In this document: piece after piece, positions 12,480-24,833 of the stretch | Numbering within the stretch: the stretch's first letter is position 1 | Layout of the letters: the number at the start of each line of letters is the position of its first letter | Assembly (NCBI GenBank): GCA_037074705.1 | Contig: CM073590.1 | Span: 178,575,246 to 178,639,245 of the forward strand | DNA length: 64,000 nucleotides | Source: Zhengitettix transpicula | Taxonomy: Eukaryota; Arthropoda; Insecta; Orthoptera; Tetrigidae | Reading direction: 5' to 3' | The notes under the pieces: model-generated | The model's input: the letters and a program-made list of their open reading frames with translations, nothing else | What the model was told of the DNA's origin: nothing | The model's database searches: none | Position numbers and translations under genes: made by a program

Positions 12480-13694
12480 ATACATATAATAACCAAAAAA
12501 AGAAATTTACCACTTTATCGAACCCACGTATTTAATAATTAAATAGTATAGTTAAATACCACGTTGTCGAACCAAACATGAATAAACGACCAAATGATAA
12601 TGATAGGAATTGCCTCACGTTGTTGCCAAAATGTAATAAATAACCAGAAGGCTAATTAATTATTAAATAAATTGCAAACAATTTACAAACAAATAATTTT
12701 TATTCACTTGTGGCTTTCTAAATTACAATACAATACTTTAACTTCCAGATACAATCGACCTTTAATTATCTCTTTTCTCAGGGTCTTTACTGGGTTTGAT
12801 ATGGAAAAACACAAATCAAGAATACAATAAAATTTACCAATTAAACAACTTGAAACACACGGAATATGAAGTGAAAAGAAACGAAATCTGCCTCTACCTT
12901 TAATTTACTGTTTACATACATTTATTATTTTAATTCGTACTTACAACTGTCCTTTTGGAACCAGACTTAATGGTTTCAAATTTTGGGAACACAATTGACT
13001 AAAAAAGTCATTCTGTGCTTAAAATTGCACATTCACTTTCACCAACACACACACACATTAATCCTTTCAGAACTCCAGACAACAGGATCCCTCGTTCGGA
13101 GCGAAGATGTTTCGCCCGCAGCCACCAGTCAATTAGCCAGTTTTATTGCCAACTCCAATATGTTCAGTCATTTTACTAAATTCTTCACTTTTGGCCATTT
13201 TACGTCCAGAACGACCAACTGACAACCGATGATCTCTGCTGACCAACTCATTCTCCACCAGATCCTTCGCCAGACAATCTCCAACCAACTCTACGATTAC
13301 ATCTTTCTCCCTTGAGATCTGGCACCCAACTGCTCCCACATCCTTCTTCCTCCAGAACTGGCGTCCAATTGACTTATTCGCTTCTCATCCCTCACAGGAC
13401 AACACTAATTCTTGGCTTTCCCACGCTCGCCATTCCCACGATCTGGCTCCATCCTTTGAGCTCAGAGCCGCTGTCACTCAACATATTATAAGTAAACAAT
13501 CCATGGTCTCCATAATTGAATATCAACAAAAACCCGCTGTCACTCCGTCCTTTGAGATTGATAACGAAACACAAAACATTGTAATTTTAAATAATTATTG
13601 GTCTCCCTAATTTAACATCAATAAGAGCCCGCAGCCGCTGTCGTTCTTTGTGATTGATGCCGATAAACAAACATTGTAATTTAAATAATTAAGG
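12480..13694 (-). mobile_element. LTR-like unit 0 (minus orientation)
   Basis: Read on the minus strand it carries the array's landmarks: AAAAGGACAGTTGTAAGTA (5' splice-like GTAAGT at 12944-12939) and then ATCAAACCCAGTAAAGACCC (12768-12790 region). Its upstream part holds two 95-base tandem units (13505-13694). It is head to head with unit 1. Boundaries are approximate. The LTR nature is inferred from the better-bounded members. Confidence 0.5.
13505..13694. repeat. Two tandem 95-base units
   Basis: GGTCTCC begins at 13505 and again at 13600. Each unit continues with an ATCAA block, a CGCTGTC block, a TTGTGATTGAT-type block and an AACATTGTAATTT block. A more diverged partial unit seems to precede them (13440-13504). 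They lie in the upstream part of LTR-like unit 0, where direct repeats are common in U3 regions. Confidence 0.65.
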
Positions 13695-14573
13695 AGGCCA
13701 TTAATTGTTTAAATTATAATGAATTGTTTAGCGGCACCGATCTCAAAGAACAACAATGACGGCAAGTTCTGTGTCGGAAAGCTTTGTTGTGAGCTGTGCG
13801 CATTGTACGGAGTCAGTTGATTGCGGATTGGCGAATCTTGTGGACGAGAGTGAAGAGTACGAACAGCATGTTCCAAATTTCGTAATTTCAACTGAGAGAC
13901 TTATATGTTATTCATTACTCTTGTAAAAAGATCTGGACGGAGAGACAAGTTATACAAAAATCTGAAACAAAAGGTTTGGCGCCCCGTTCAAATATATACG
14001 CGCTCTGAAATAACATTTTCCGCAAAAGGCGTCGAAATTTAATACGTCCAACGGTTGACCGGAGTTGCAGATAATCGAGTTCCTGGAGGAGTAATCCAAG
14101 AAATACAATCGATGTTTGTTCAAGTGTAGAGTCTGTGATTAATGGCCTTTTTGTGAATAGTGTCCCAAGCTTAGAAATCATTAAGTCTGGTACCAGAAAG
14201 ACAGTTGTAAGTACAAACCAAAGTAATTAAATTTTCTGTAAACGGTAGTTAAGGGTATAGTCAGATTTCATTTCTTTTCATTTCGTATTCCGTTAGTTTC
14301 AATTACTTTGAATTGTTAATTTTTAATTTATAATCTTGATTGTTTCTTACTTATCAAACCCTGAGAGGAAGAGTTATTAGATTTAAATGTTTGTAAAATA
14401 TGAAAGTTTGTATTTTTCCTAGAATGCCATAAATTATAAAATAAAAAATTGGTTTGTAAATTTGATTAAATTTGGCGTGTCAAAGTAGGGCTAATAAATT
14501 GTACCTTTGAACAATAAATTTGCTTTTAATAAATAATTAATTTTTTTGATTAATCATCTATTTAATCATTAAA
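13695..14573 (+). mobile_element. LTR-like unit 1
   Basis: Same subfamily as unit 0 in opposite orientation: CATTAAGTCTGGTACCAG, then ACAGTTGTAAGTA (GTAAGT at 14207-14212), then a TTATCAAACCCTGAGAG segment near 14356, ending next to a TA tract. The start is approximate because the TGTAAT-type terminus seen in later units is not clear here. Confidence 0.5.
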
Positions 14574-14589
14574 ATATATATATATATAT
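14573..14589. repeat. (TA)n tract between LTR-like units
   Basis: Short TA tract separating units 1 and 2. Comparable tracts separate units 2/3 (15491-15519), 3/4 (16335-16345) and 4/5 (17467-17501), and one follows unit 5 (18876-18911). Confidence 0.9.
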
Positions 14590-15488
14590 TGTAGTAATTA
14601 GTAATTAAGACATTGTTATAATTGGAAAGTTGGATTGTAGAGGACTCATTATTAGTGGATAAAGCGCAAGTGCAAGGCGGCAACGCAAAGAATTATTGTT
14701 GTCAATCGGTTGAGGTTCTACGCGCTCAAAATCTACGAGACGAAGAAGTTCAGTTGGGCAGCGGACAGCAAACAGTTCGAAAGCAATCTTGAGTCAGGCA
14801 AGGAACGGCGAGGCAGAAGGACCAGCAAAGTTTTTGTACAAAAGTAATAGAGTCAGGAATGTGCAGCCGCAAATAGAACAGTTTGATAGCAGTTACAAAC
14901 ATGCTCTAAAATATTGAAAAAGTAAAACAATCTTCAGTAGGGAATGAGAGATTGAAATTAACGTCGTAATCGGTGGCAGAGTGGAAATTCAACTTGCTGA
15001 CCATACACCATATCCAACTAAAACTACACGAGATCTGCAAATCCAGGTTTCAGCAAAGCATCGAGAAACTACGCCAATTAGAATTGTTGACATTTAGAGT
15101 CTGTGAATACTAGAATCAGTGATATCCCCAAATGTTGTGCACTAAGAACCTAAAACGAGACCTGGGCGGCCGTAAGTAGAAAAACTTTAAAATCATATTG
15201 TAAACCACTTTTAATTATTTAGTTCTTTAATTTTAATTATTACATTTAAATTCAATCTGTAGTGTTATTTTATCCACAACAAAGTTCGTCTATGTTTCAG
15301 ACGCATTAACTTCCATAAAAGCTAAATGTAATTTGATTGTATAAAATTCACCCATTTATCAAACCCAGATAAAGACCCTGAGATCCCAAATATTATTGTG
15401 TATTTAAAATTGATAATAAATGTTGTGTTAATTGTTTCACTTAACAATCTTTTTTTATTTTGAAAAACGCCTTTTTATTTAAATTATT

Positions 15489-15491
<3 letters not shown>
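14590..15491 (+). mobile_element. LTR-like unit 2
   Basis: Begins TGTAGTAATTAGTAATTA directly after a TA tract and ends TTATTACA directly before the next one, giving TG...CA termini. Internal landmarks are CTGGGCGGCCGTAAGTA (GTAAGT 15172-15177) and TATCAAACCCAGATAAAGAC near 15357. Length 902 bases. No ORF. I read it as a solo LTR or a non-autonomous LTR unit. Confidence 0.6.
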
Positions 15492-15519
<28 letters not shown>

Positions 15520-15522
<3 letters not shown>

Positions 15523-16335
15523 AGTAATTAGTAATTAATCCATTGTTATAATTGCAAAGTAAAGAACTCATTATTAGACTATATAAAGCATACACCGCGA
15601 CAAAGCGGGCGGCGAGACAAAAGAACCATTGTTAAGACGTACGCATTCGAAATTCTACGAGACGAACAGCAGTCTACGGCGAGGAGCGAAAGAGTACAGT
15701 TTGAGTCAGCGAGGAGGAGCGAAACGGAAAGGTTGCAAGTTAAAATTGAACAAAAAGTTTTTCAGTCTGTAATTCATCGAATAAGGTTACAGGAAAGTTT
15801 CTCAATAAGTAAAGCCACAAGCAGTAACCTAATAATTTCCTGCCGCAGTAAAAAAACTCAATAAGTAAAGAGACCGTCACCGATGTCATCGAGAGGAAGT
15901 TGTTAATGATCTGACTGACCATTAATTCGGAAGGAGTAGCCGTTTCCAGCTGAGAGAACATCAAGTTTCGACAAGTGTTTTGTAACCAATTTAAATTCAG
16001 TGATATCCCCAAAAACGTGTGCACAGAAAACCCCAAAATTGAGACCTGGTCGGCCGTAAGTAAAAGAACTCTAAAATTTATTTGTAAACCATTTCTTTAA
16101 GATACGTCAGATCGTTCTTCAATTATTTCTTTTCTTTAATTATTTCTTTTCTTTAATTGTTTTGTTAGTTAATATAAAATTCAATTCACCCATTTATCAA
16201 ACCCAGTAAAGACCCTGAGATTTTAAATATAATTGTGCCAAATATATGTGTTTTAAAACTTTAATAAATTTTGATTAATTGTTTCCCTTAACATTCTTTT
16301 AATTATTTAGACGCCTTTTTAATCTGTTTATTACA
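15520..16335 (+). mobile_element. LTR-like unit 3
   Basis: Starts TGTAGTAATTAGTAATTA after (TA)n and ends TTATTACA before (TA)n. It has a TATATAAAG box near 15580, TGGTCGGCCGTAAGTA (GTAAGT 16056-16061), and TTATCAAACCCAGTAAAGAC near 16195. Length 816 bases. Closest to unit 2. Confidence 0.6.
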
Positions 16336-16345
16336 ATATATATAT

Positions 16346-17464
16346 TGTAATGCCTGTTAAGTGAGGCATGAGGCATTGTTTCTGATTGATAGTCTGGACT
16401 GTTGGAGGGGCATTATGGAACGTGTTTATTTAGGTCTTTCTTCGTTTTCGGGGTGCAGTTTGGGTGGTCTTGACATTTCGAAACCGTGCACGAGCGTGTG
16501 GGGGTGGAAGAAGACAAGTAATTGCGGGTCCTGTCTCGATTGTCGGCTTGACGTGACGGAGTAGTTAGCCATTTGTTGACAACGGAACTGCAGCTGCATG
16601 ATGTAAATCGTGTGATAATGGGAGAATCTGTCAACTGGTATTTGCAACGAAGTTTTCGAACAATGGAAAAGTAGGAGACAGGGCGTATATAAGGGAGGAG
16701 ATAAGCTTTTGAGTGGTCAGTTGTGCTGCGATCACCAAGGATGGAGGATGTTGTTAAGAGAGACATTGTTTAAGAAAAGTCGTCGTCGAAAGATTGCAGT
16801 TTAAAGTCGCAGCCAAAGCATAGGAGAGAGAACTTGTTAAATTTACAGTAAACCAGTCGTCGTCGAAGCAGAGCAAAGTCGTCGAGATACCACAAACTTT
16901 CGTTTTCAAACCAATAGTATTTAGTAGAATCTGTGAATTTAATAGAAGCTATGAAATCCCCACCACTGTGCTTCGAAAATTAAAAGTATCCTGGGCAGCC
17001 GTAAGTAGCAAGAAAAAAGTAAAATGATTTTTGTAAACCGACTTAAAAGATATCGTTCTTTAGTGTTGAGAAAATAAACTGTTAAAATTTAAAATCCATG
17101 TTGTAGTATAAGTTCATCGATAATTAATTTCGTCTATGTCTAGACGAATAAATATTTCTTTTTAAATTAAATCTAAATTTTGTGTTCTTTGATTATGTTT
17201 AAATGTTCTGCCGTTATCAAACCCAGTTAAGACCTTTGAGAGATTGAGATATGTTTTTAAAATTGTATAATTGTTTCAAGTACTGCTAAATAAATTTTGT
17301 TTGTTTTAAAATTGTATAATTGTTTATTTAAAAGCCCATCATTTTGAATATTACATAAATGGCTACCACAACGTGGGGCTAATTAATAACTTATCATTTT
17401 TGATTATTACATTTTGCCTACCACAACGTGGGGTAATTAAAAATTATCATCATTATTGATCATT

Positions 17465-17467
<3 letters not shown>
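16346..17467 (+). mobile_element. LTR-like unit 4
   Basis: Starts TGTAATGCCTG and ends CATTACA, both against TA tracts. It has a GTATATAAGGGAGG box near 16686, CTGGGCAGCCGTAAGTAG (GTAAGT 17001-17006) and GTTATCAAACCCAGTTAAG near 17213. Shares GGGTCCTGTCTCGAT and GGAACTGCAGCTGCA with unit 5. Near the 3' end, ACCACAACGTGGGG occurs twice (17360-17430). Length 1122 bases. Confidence 0.6.
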
Positions 17468-17501
<34 letters not shown>

Positions 17502-17504
<3 letters not shown>

Positions 17505-18873
17505 AATGCATTGAGGGAATGCATTGTTTTGGAACAGCGCACATGTTGGGAGGAGGATGCAAGTGCAAAGTAATTACGGGTCCTGTCTCGATGTGACAAG
17601 ACAGAGCGGCAGGATATTTGTTTCGGATGAATGGTCTTGGCCGACACAGGAAGTGGCTATGTGTACTTAGGACTTGTAAAGCAGATCAAGGGACACGCGC
17701 GGATGGCCGGTCGCAAGAGGTATCGGTTTAAGAAAGGCATTGTGTCTGGTTAATGGGCTTGACCGTCGGCATGTTGACTTGGGATGGAGAATCCGAAGCG
17801 CAGGACGTGGGCGAGTAGCCTGTCCCAAAATAATTATGTTAAGGCAGGCTATTGTCTCGGATTGATGGCCTGACCAGTGGTGTATTTACTTAGGATTTGT
17901 AAGGAAGGGGTCAGCGCAAGTATTGTGAGGGTGAGAAGACAAGTCCAGAGTAATTGAGGGGAGGATACAAGTGCAAAGTAATTACGGGTCCTGTCTCGAT
18001 GTGACATGACGGAGGGGCTAGCTATTTGCTAGGGAACTGCAGCTGCAGAATGTAAATCTCAGTAATGGAGATTCTGTCAACGCGAAGTTGCGACGTGGTC
18101 TTGGAACAAAGGGAAAACAACGAGACTAGTAGTATATAAGAGAGTCAGAGTTAGTCAGCGTGGGAGAGGGGTGCGGTGAGCATCGAACTTGGAAGTTAGT
18201 TGGAGATGAGTGTCAGAGCGGAGAGTATGGAGAAAGATAGCAGCCTGCGAGAGAAAGAGAAAATTATTCAACTATAAACATTTTCATATGCAGAAGTTCA
18301 ATCTGTATTAGTATCAAAATTTGACCACTGTCTTCGATGGTAGGAGACCAGGACACAGCATCCAGCGTCGAGTAGTTTCACCACGAACACCTGGGATGTC
18401 CTTCGCCGAGTATGGAGAACCACCTATCGTCGAACCAATAATATGTGTTAGAGTCAGTGTGTGTAAACGTCCAGTCTATAAAGTGTGTGTTCAATGAACG
18501 AGCCAAATGTTCCTGAGAAATCGTGAGTTGAAATTTTTGGTATTAACATGTGTAAACGTAATTAAAAGATACAGTCAGATATCGTTCTCTTCTTGTTAAT
18601 AAAATAAACTCTTTTAATTTTAGAAGCAATCTGTATAATAAGTTCGTTAATAAGTTTCGTCGATGCCTAGACGATTAAATACTTCTTGTTTAATTTAAAG
18701 ATAAATGTTGGGTTCTTTGATTGTTTAAGTGTCCTGTCCGTTATCAAACCCATGAAAGAGATCTTTTTATAATAGTAAATTGTGGATAATTGTAAATTCT
18801 GATAATTTTTAATAAAATTTGTTTGTTAAAATATAAAAGATAATCTTTTTATATTGACCCACGTTTGTTTATT

Positions 18874-18876
<3 letters not shown>
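17502..18876 (+). mobile_element. LTR-like unit 5
   Basis: Starts TGTAATGCATTG and ends TTATTACA between TA tracts. It has a GTATATAAGAGAG box near 18130, an ATCGTGAGT splice-like motif (GTGAGT 18523-18528), and GTTATCAAACCCATGAAAG near 18740. Its 5' half is extended by internal duplications: the AAGTGCAAAGTAATTACGGG segment occurs near 17567 and 17969, and diverged units with the ATTG/ATGG/CTTG pattern lie between. Length 1375 bases, the longest unit. Confidence 0.6.
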
Positions 18877-18911
<35 letters not shown>

Positions 18912-18913
<2 letters not shown>

Positions 18914-19829
18914 ATAATTGAAATAGAGTAAAGCGTGGATTGTGGTCCCAGATTTATTTTTGAGTGTCACGAAAAACGAGCAAATGTCGACGTTATGTTT
19001 ATTTACACAAATATACACTTTTTACTTGTCTCATTCATTCGTATGGATTCATTACTGTTACATTTGAAATATTGTATATTGTTATCATTTACAGCATTTC
19101 TTTTCTCCGTTTGAATAATAAATAATTTAGTTTAATTGAAGTAAAAAGACTATATTAATGATGATTTGCTTCCATTAATTATTCTGTACAATTCTGTTCA
19201 AAACTTAGTGAGCGAGACACAATCCAATCCAATTACACCTCTTGACAGAATTGAAGATTGGGCATCAGTCGCGTGTGTGAAGTCCATCTATCATTGTTGA
19301 GGTTCGTGAAAAATGCTGGTCAGCCAATACCTAGACCATGGGGTGGGCACACATGAGGCCAAAGAAAGTCGCAATTCGTTTTTGATATTTTACAAAAAAA
19401 AACCTTAAGCAGCTACACAAATTTAAAATTTATTGCTATTGCATATTTTCACAGGTCACATATAAAAACATAATAACATATAAAATTCAATTATAAAAAG
19501 AAAAAAATTATTTCACAATTTTAATATTATTCAAATACATTAATTAATAAAAAGTTTAATAACATATAACCTTTGTATTTTGATTCAGGCACAAGGGTCC
19601 AAAATTCAATCATAGAAGAAAAAAAATAAAATTTTAATGGGAGTCACACTTGACTTAAAGGAAAGCCGTATTTGCGCACCGTCGATCTAGACAATTTGAC
19701 AGTTAATGATTTTCTGTACAGCCAAATTCATTGAAATATTTTCTCAAATAATTTTCAAACTTCGGGCAATTGGTCATTACTTTAGGCCTATTTGAATTTT
19801 AACCGCAAAAAATTGCCTGACTAAACAAT
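18912..19829. other. Noncoding stretch without recognised content
   Basis: AT-rich sequence after the LTR-like array. No exon, RNA gene or named repeat seen. Confidence 0.4.
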
Positions 19830-20520
19830 AGTTAGTTTTCCAACACAATGAATTAATTGAAGACTATCATGAGTTTTCTAAGTTATGTGCTACAAATCCA
19901 CAAGCATCCATTTTTACGAGGATGACTATTTAAAATACTAACACTACAAAAGCGTAGTACCATTGACCGACCCGTAATATGCTTCAATTCTGATCAAATA
20001 ACTTAGCACCAAAGTGATACGCATTTTTAACGCGAAAGTATTTTTCCTTCATATATATTTAAAATAAATTAAATTTTTGGAATAAGCCACAATGATAATA
20101 TTGTATGCAAGGTCGTGCGGTAGATTTTCGCACTATGATGACCCTTTAATGATTTTTCTTTAAACCTACGACGAATACTATTTTACTTTTGAAAAATAGT
20201 ATAAATAAGATTTTAACTACCGAATAGTTCGAATTTATTTTTATTTCGTTGCTTATGCCGCCGCCTTGTGTGTCACTGCAACGCACGGCCCTGTGCTGTC
20301 TGCTCCATATCAACAAGTTTCTTGAGCTTAAAGGATTTTGTGGAATTCTGTGTATTTCTGATTGAAAACAAATCACATGACTGCGCCGCAAGCCGGGCAG
20401 TTCGATATTGAAACAGCGATTCGCACCGTTAAAGCGCAATTATTATGAAGGTTAAAGTTAAAATAATACATCTCCCAAAGTTATCTCACAGTTGGTTCGC
20501 GCCATGACGGAAAAGGTTAT
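19830..20520. repeat. Dispersed repeat family D, copy 2
   Basis: Blocks in the same order and orientation as 5800-6500: AAGTTATGTGCTACA followed by CCACAAGCA near 19880, the TTGCTTATGCCGCCGCC block near 20249, and CAATTATTATGAAGGTTAAAG near 20430. It is more GC-rich than copy 1 in the shared blocks, which suggests less CpG decay. Confidence 0.55.
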
Positions 20521-20689
20521 TTCCAATATCATGCTACTAGCTGGGTGCCCGGGTATTTAATTTAACATATATCTATTAGTCAAGAATTGATTTATCGTAA
20601 CCGAGGGAATGCTAATTTCATCATCCGAACGCCCCAGTGCCTTTAGAGAAGCATAAATATTCCTGGTACCAAGTATTATGAAAACTACA

Positions 20690-21030
20690 TATAGTCAAAA
20701 ATGTACTCACCATCTTGAGAGTGTTTATTATACCTCCAGTGCCCTAAGTGAGTTAAATTTTCAACATACAACTCAAGACTTCTGGTACCTTAAAGTAACC
20801 AAAATTATTTGCCATACTTTAAGAGAGTAAAAGTTACTTTTAGTTCCTTAAGAGTTAAAAATACTCCTGGAATGCTAACAGAATAAAAAATACTCATTTA
20901 AGAAAAATAGTTCCTTTATGTTCCGAGAGTCTCCGTATCCTATTAGATATACTTCAATTACCTTAAGAGTGTAAAAAAAAAATCCTGATACATTGAGAGA
21001 AAAAAATACTTGTGCTACTCTAAAAATTCC
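20690..21030. repeat. Degenerate short tandem repeat
   Basis: A loosely repeated motif of roughly 35-45 bases combines CTGGTACCTTAA-like, AAGAGAGTAAAA and AATACT elements about eight times, with much divergence. A fragment starting CTAGCTGGGTGCCCGG (near 20537) precedes it and matches the 5' end of the repeat at 59266. Confidence 0.45.
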
Positions 21031-22824
21031 CTTTAATTTAGAATTCTTTAAAATGCCTTCTATCTACCCCCACCTCTGTAGGTGATTGGGGTGCTTTACC
21101 GATACTCTGTACAGAGTCAAAAAGGGTTTATAGAATACACAAAGATCGTTACTAGTTTTGTACCCTTCAAATTAACTCTAGCAAGTTTATTAATTTGAGA
21201 TGTGTAGGCTAGAGTGGCAGTCAACAAAGATTCAATATACATTTGATGAATTTTAACACAGATGGAAGTTTTAATTTTAATTTGGAAAAATTGTTCCAAT
21301 TGTATTTTTCTTATATACCACCTGCTGTGGCCACCTCTGTATTGCTTAGTGCCGTCCTGAAAACACCAACAATCCATTTTATTCTTTATTATAATGTATT
21401 GAGACAATTTTGTTTACACTTTAGTGCATAAGTATGGACCAGGTGTAACCTTCAAATGTGAGAATATATCAGTAATTTGTTGCTTACATTCATACCACAC
21501 GCCAGATGTTTTCAGGTGCACTACATTTTAGGTTTTGTATGAAATTCATTTAATGTTTAAACCGTTATATTTCATAAATTGTGTGTAGTTTCATATTTGC
21601 ATGTATGAATAAGAAACACAATTAATGTTTTCCCTTCAGATGTTAAAAAGTATGTACAAAGAATTATTGGTCTTCACACCACTAAGACATTTGAAAACAC
21701 ATTACCTCTCAAGGATAGGGGAAATTAAACGTGGCTGTAATTCAAGTTGGAAACATACACACAATTTTAGTTCAGCATCATAGGAATTGGTTTTAGTTAG
21801 TGAGTCAATGGTTACAGTAGTTTCAAACTACAGCTGAGAGAATGAACAAAATTTTTGTTTAATTTAATTACCACTGGATTTCCAGAAAACTTTCATTTTG
21901 CTGCACAAAAGGAAGGCACAAGAATTGTTAAATGAGTGAGGCAAACATTATTAAGAATAATTGTAAATGGTAAAAATGCACATTTTGTCTTATAAAAGTT
22001 CAGCCACTCATCAGCTTAAAGTATAAAAAATAGAGCTATTATATTATTTATAAATTCCAGGTTCCATTATGGAATTGCAATGTATCTTTTGAAGTCAATT
22101 ATTAATTATTACAAGGGGAAAAGAGGTATAGGAAGGTAAACACCAGTGAAAGCTGTTATGATACAATACTTTCATAATGTGAATAATCTTAAAAATAAAC
22201 CTCAAAAAAGTTTCCACAGAATGGAAATTGTGTTAAGATTGCACATACTGATCTGGGGTTAAATGGAAATATATTTTAACTATAAGCCTCTCCCTCCACA
22301 GGCAAAACTATTATGTTTTAAATATGTCAGAATATTGTTATTTAACCTTCCACTTAGGCTAGCAGCTGGGCAGCATATTAAAGATCTCTTTCCTGTAGAA
22401 GGGGGATGACAGTCTCTGAAAATTTGAAGAACGTCCTTCTGTCCGGAGTGGTAGCACTGAGCTTTAATTTCTCTTTTTGTTTCCATGGAAATGCAAATTA
22501 TTATGGTTAGTATGTTTTACACACAGTTACATTCTGTTAAAATATTGATTTGGAAATTATTTTGTAGCATTCTTCCCTGTTAAAATTTCTCTTGAGGAAT
22601 GCATTCACTGTTGTTTTAGCAAAATTTAAATACATTCATGAACTGGATTACTTATATCAAATACAAGAATTTTAATATGCTTTCTAAAACAGATTTTTTC
22701 AAAAAGGTTATATATTTCAATAAGGAAAACCATTCACAAATAAGAAAATTTAACTCACTCAAAAATTAAATTTAGTAAAAGAACTAAAATAGCCAACTTT
22801 TGATTTATATGTTGGAAAATTGCT
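21031..22824. other. Noncoding stretch with a family B/A-related fragment
   Basis: No coding exon recognised. Around 22375-22490 there is a fragment related to the fold-back elements, with TCTGAAAATTTGAAGAACGT and GGAGTGGTAGCAC. Otherwise no assignable content. Confidence 0.4.
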
Positions 22825-22830
22825 TTTATT
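22825..22830 (-). terminator. Probable polyadenylation signal of the eIF2-beta gene
   Basis: AATAAA on the minus strand, 75 bases past the stop codon. Confidence 0.5.
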
Positions 22831-22904
22831 ACAATTCTTTTGAAAGTTCTTAGCATTGGCTCCACCAATAACAATGAAGATTCGTTAAACAATTTTCAAA
22901 TAAC

Positions 22905-24779
22905 TCAAGCTGTCTTGGCTCTGATTGCCGCTCTTTTGCCCGTCACAGCCTGAAACAAATTTATGGTAAACTTGGTAAGCTTGAAAGTAATTGAAATATC
23001 TTTAGGCATAAAATAAGATGTATAAACCACTTCATACATAATTAACCAACCAGATAAAACTTTTACTGAAGGAAATTAAATAGTCTACTTATGCAAGAAA
23101 AGTACACAAACCAGATTCTAATAATAAATAAATATGTATATACCTGGAAGCCTGATTTAATTGAAGCTACTGAACATCGAGATCCACAGGTCTCACACTG
23201 AAGGAAAAAGAGCCTTGTATCTTTTTGGAGAATGGTGTCAGGTGACCTACATGTGTGACATGTAACATACTCTTTAATGTATCTTCGTAAAACATTTTCA
23301 ATTTGTTTTTGTTGGAATCTTCCTTTTATAATAAGCTGGTTATTTCCATCTACTGAACCACTAGTACCCAATTCTGCTAGCAAGAAGTCTAACAAATGCT
23401 TGGGTTGTCTATGCAAGCTGCAAACCAAACAAATATTCAAAAACATACTCTCACCTTTAATTTACAAATCTAAAAAATTATTCTTACGTTTTGCATATTT
23501 CTGTAAAATTTGCAAATGAGGTTTTCTTTGTTCCTATTCGCACTACCTGAGGTGGCCTCATAACAAATTTTTGTTTCTTCCCTGCAACCATCTCAGGATT
23601 TTTCTCACGCATGATTTCAAATACTCTGGTTAGCAATTCATCATATGTATAATCCCTATCCACTCCAATCCAAGCTTGTTGATTTTCATCAACTATACAA
23701 AAAAAAAAAATCACAGATAAACAAATTGACACACATTGTAATATATCATAGTACAAAATCAAAATTACTTATTTTAATCCACGTTTCTTACCCGGTTCTG
23801 GGAATTTCTCAATCTCAGTGCAGCATGTTAACAAAAATAAAATATACTTGATAAAATACTATATTGCTGAGATAAAGTATGTAGTACTATCAGTTCCTAA
23901 AGTATATTTAAAGAGTATATGGATCAATGATACGAAATGCTTCAAAGCCTCGAATAATTAATAAATTTGTATATTTTCACGAATTAAATGCTGAGCTATT
24001 AACAGCTTTTGTTAACAATGGAACCAACAATAAAAGCAATTCTAATTTGGAGTCATTTTTACTAATTATCTTATTTATGAATACCACATAAAAGATTACA
24101 TCAAATTTCTTAAAAAACATAATTAACAGCAACTATGTAACAAAATTTAAAAAACAATGCCATAAACATAATTTTTGATTTGCTTACAATGCCTCAATTT
24201 TTCTGTCTAGCCAGCAGTTACAGTACTTCAGAAGAATTAGTTAAAATTTTGTTCTCTACTAATGCACTCACCAGCTGCCATATTCAGCCACATATCTCTC
24301 AACCCTATGTTTATCAAGACTAAGCCTACTACACCCTATTTTTAATCCTAGGTTGAAGCTGTCAATGAGAGTGTGGTTGTCCATTTATATCTCACTCATC
24401 TGACTGATCATCGAGTATGCCTGTCCTGTGTGGGCCACCATCACATAGACACACCTAAGGAAGCTGATGGCGCTGGAGAGGTGGTGCCGACAGAGCCCTA
24501 CACCTACAGCCGAGGATGCTGAACAAAGTAGTAAGGGACACGTCAGAAGTCGAGCACCTGTGGGAGCAAGTTCTCAGAATCTCCAAGAGATTCTACCGCA
24601 GCGCGCACGACTCCAGTAATGAGCTGGTCTTTAGGACCATACAACCCGATAAGAAGGTAAACAGGAACCAACCCCTGTCAATCTTCCTGTAATGGTATCA
24701 AAAGGTGATAGTTTTTCTTGCTATTGAGTTTTGACCACAATTGTTCAAACTACTTACATTTGTTCGCTATGAAATTATT

Positions 24780-24833
<54 letters not shown>

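Noticed and set aside
12480..18876. CRISPR-like or bacterial repeat array
   Set aside because: Units are hundreds of bases long, diverged, with TATA boxes and TG...CA ends; the whole window is clearly eukaryotic.
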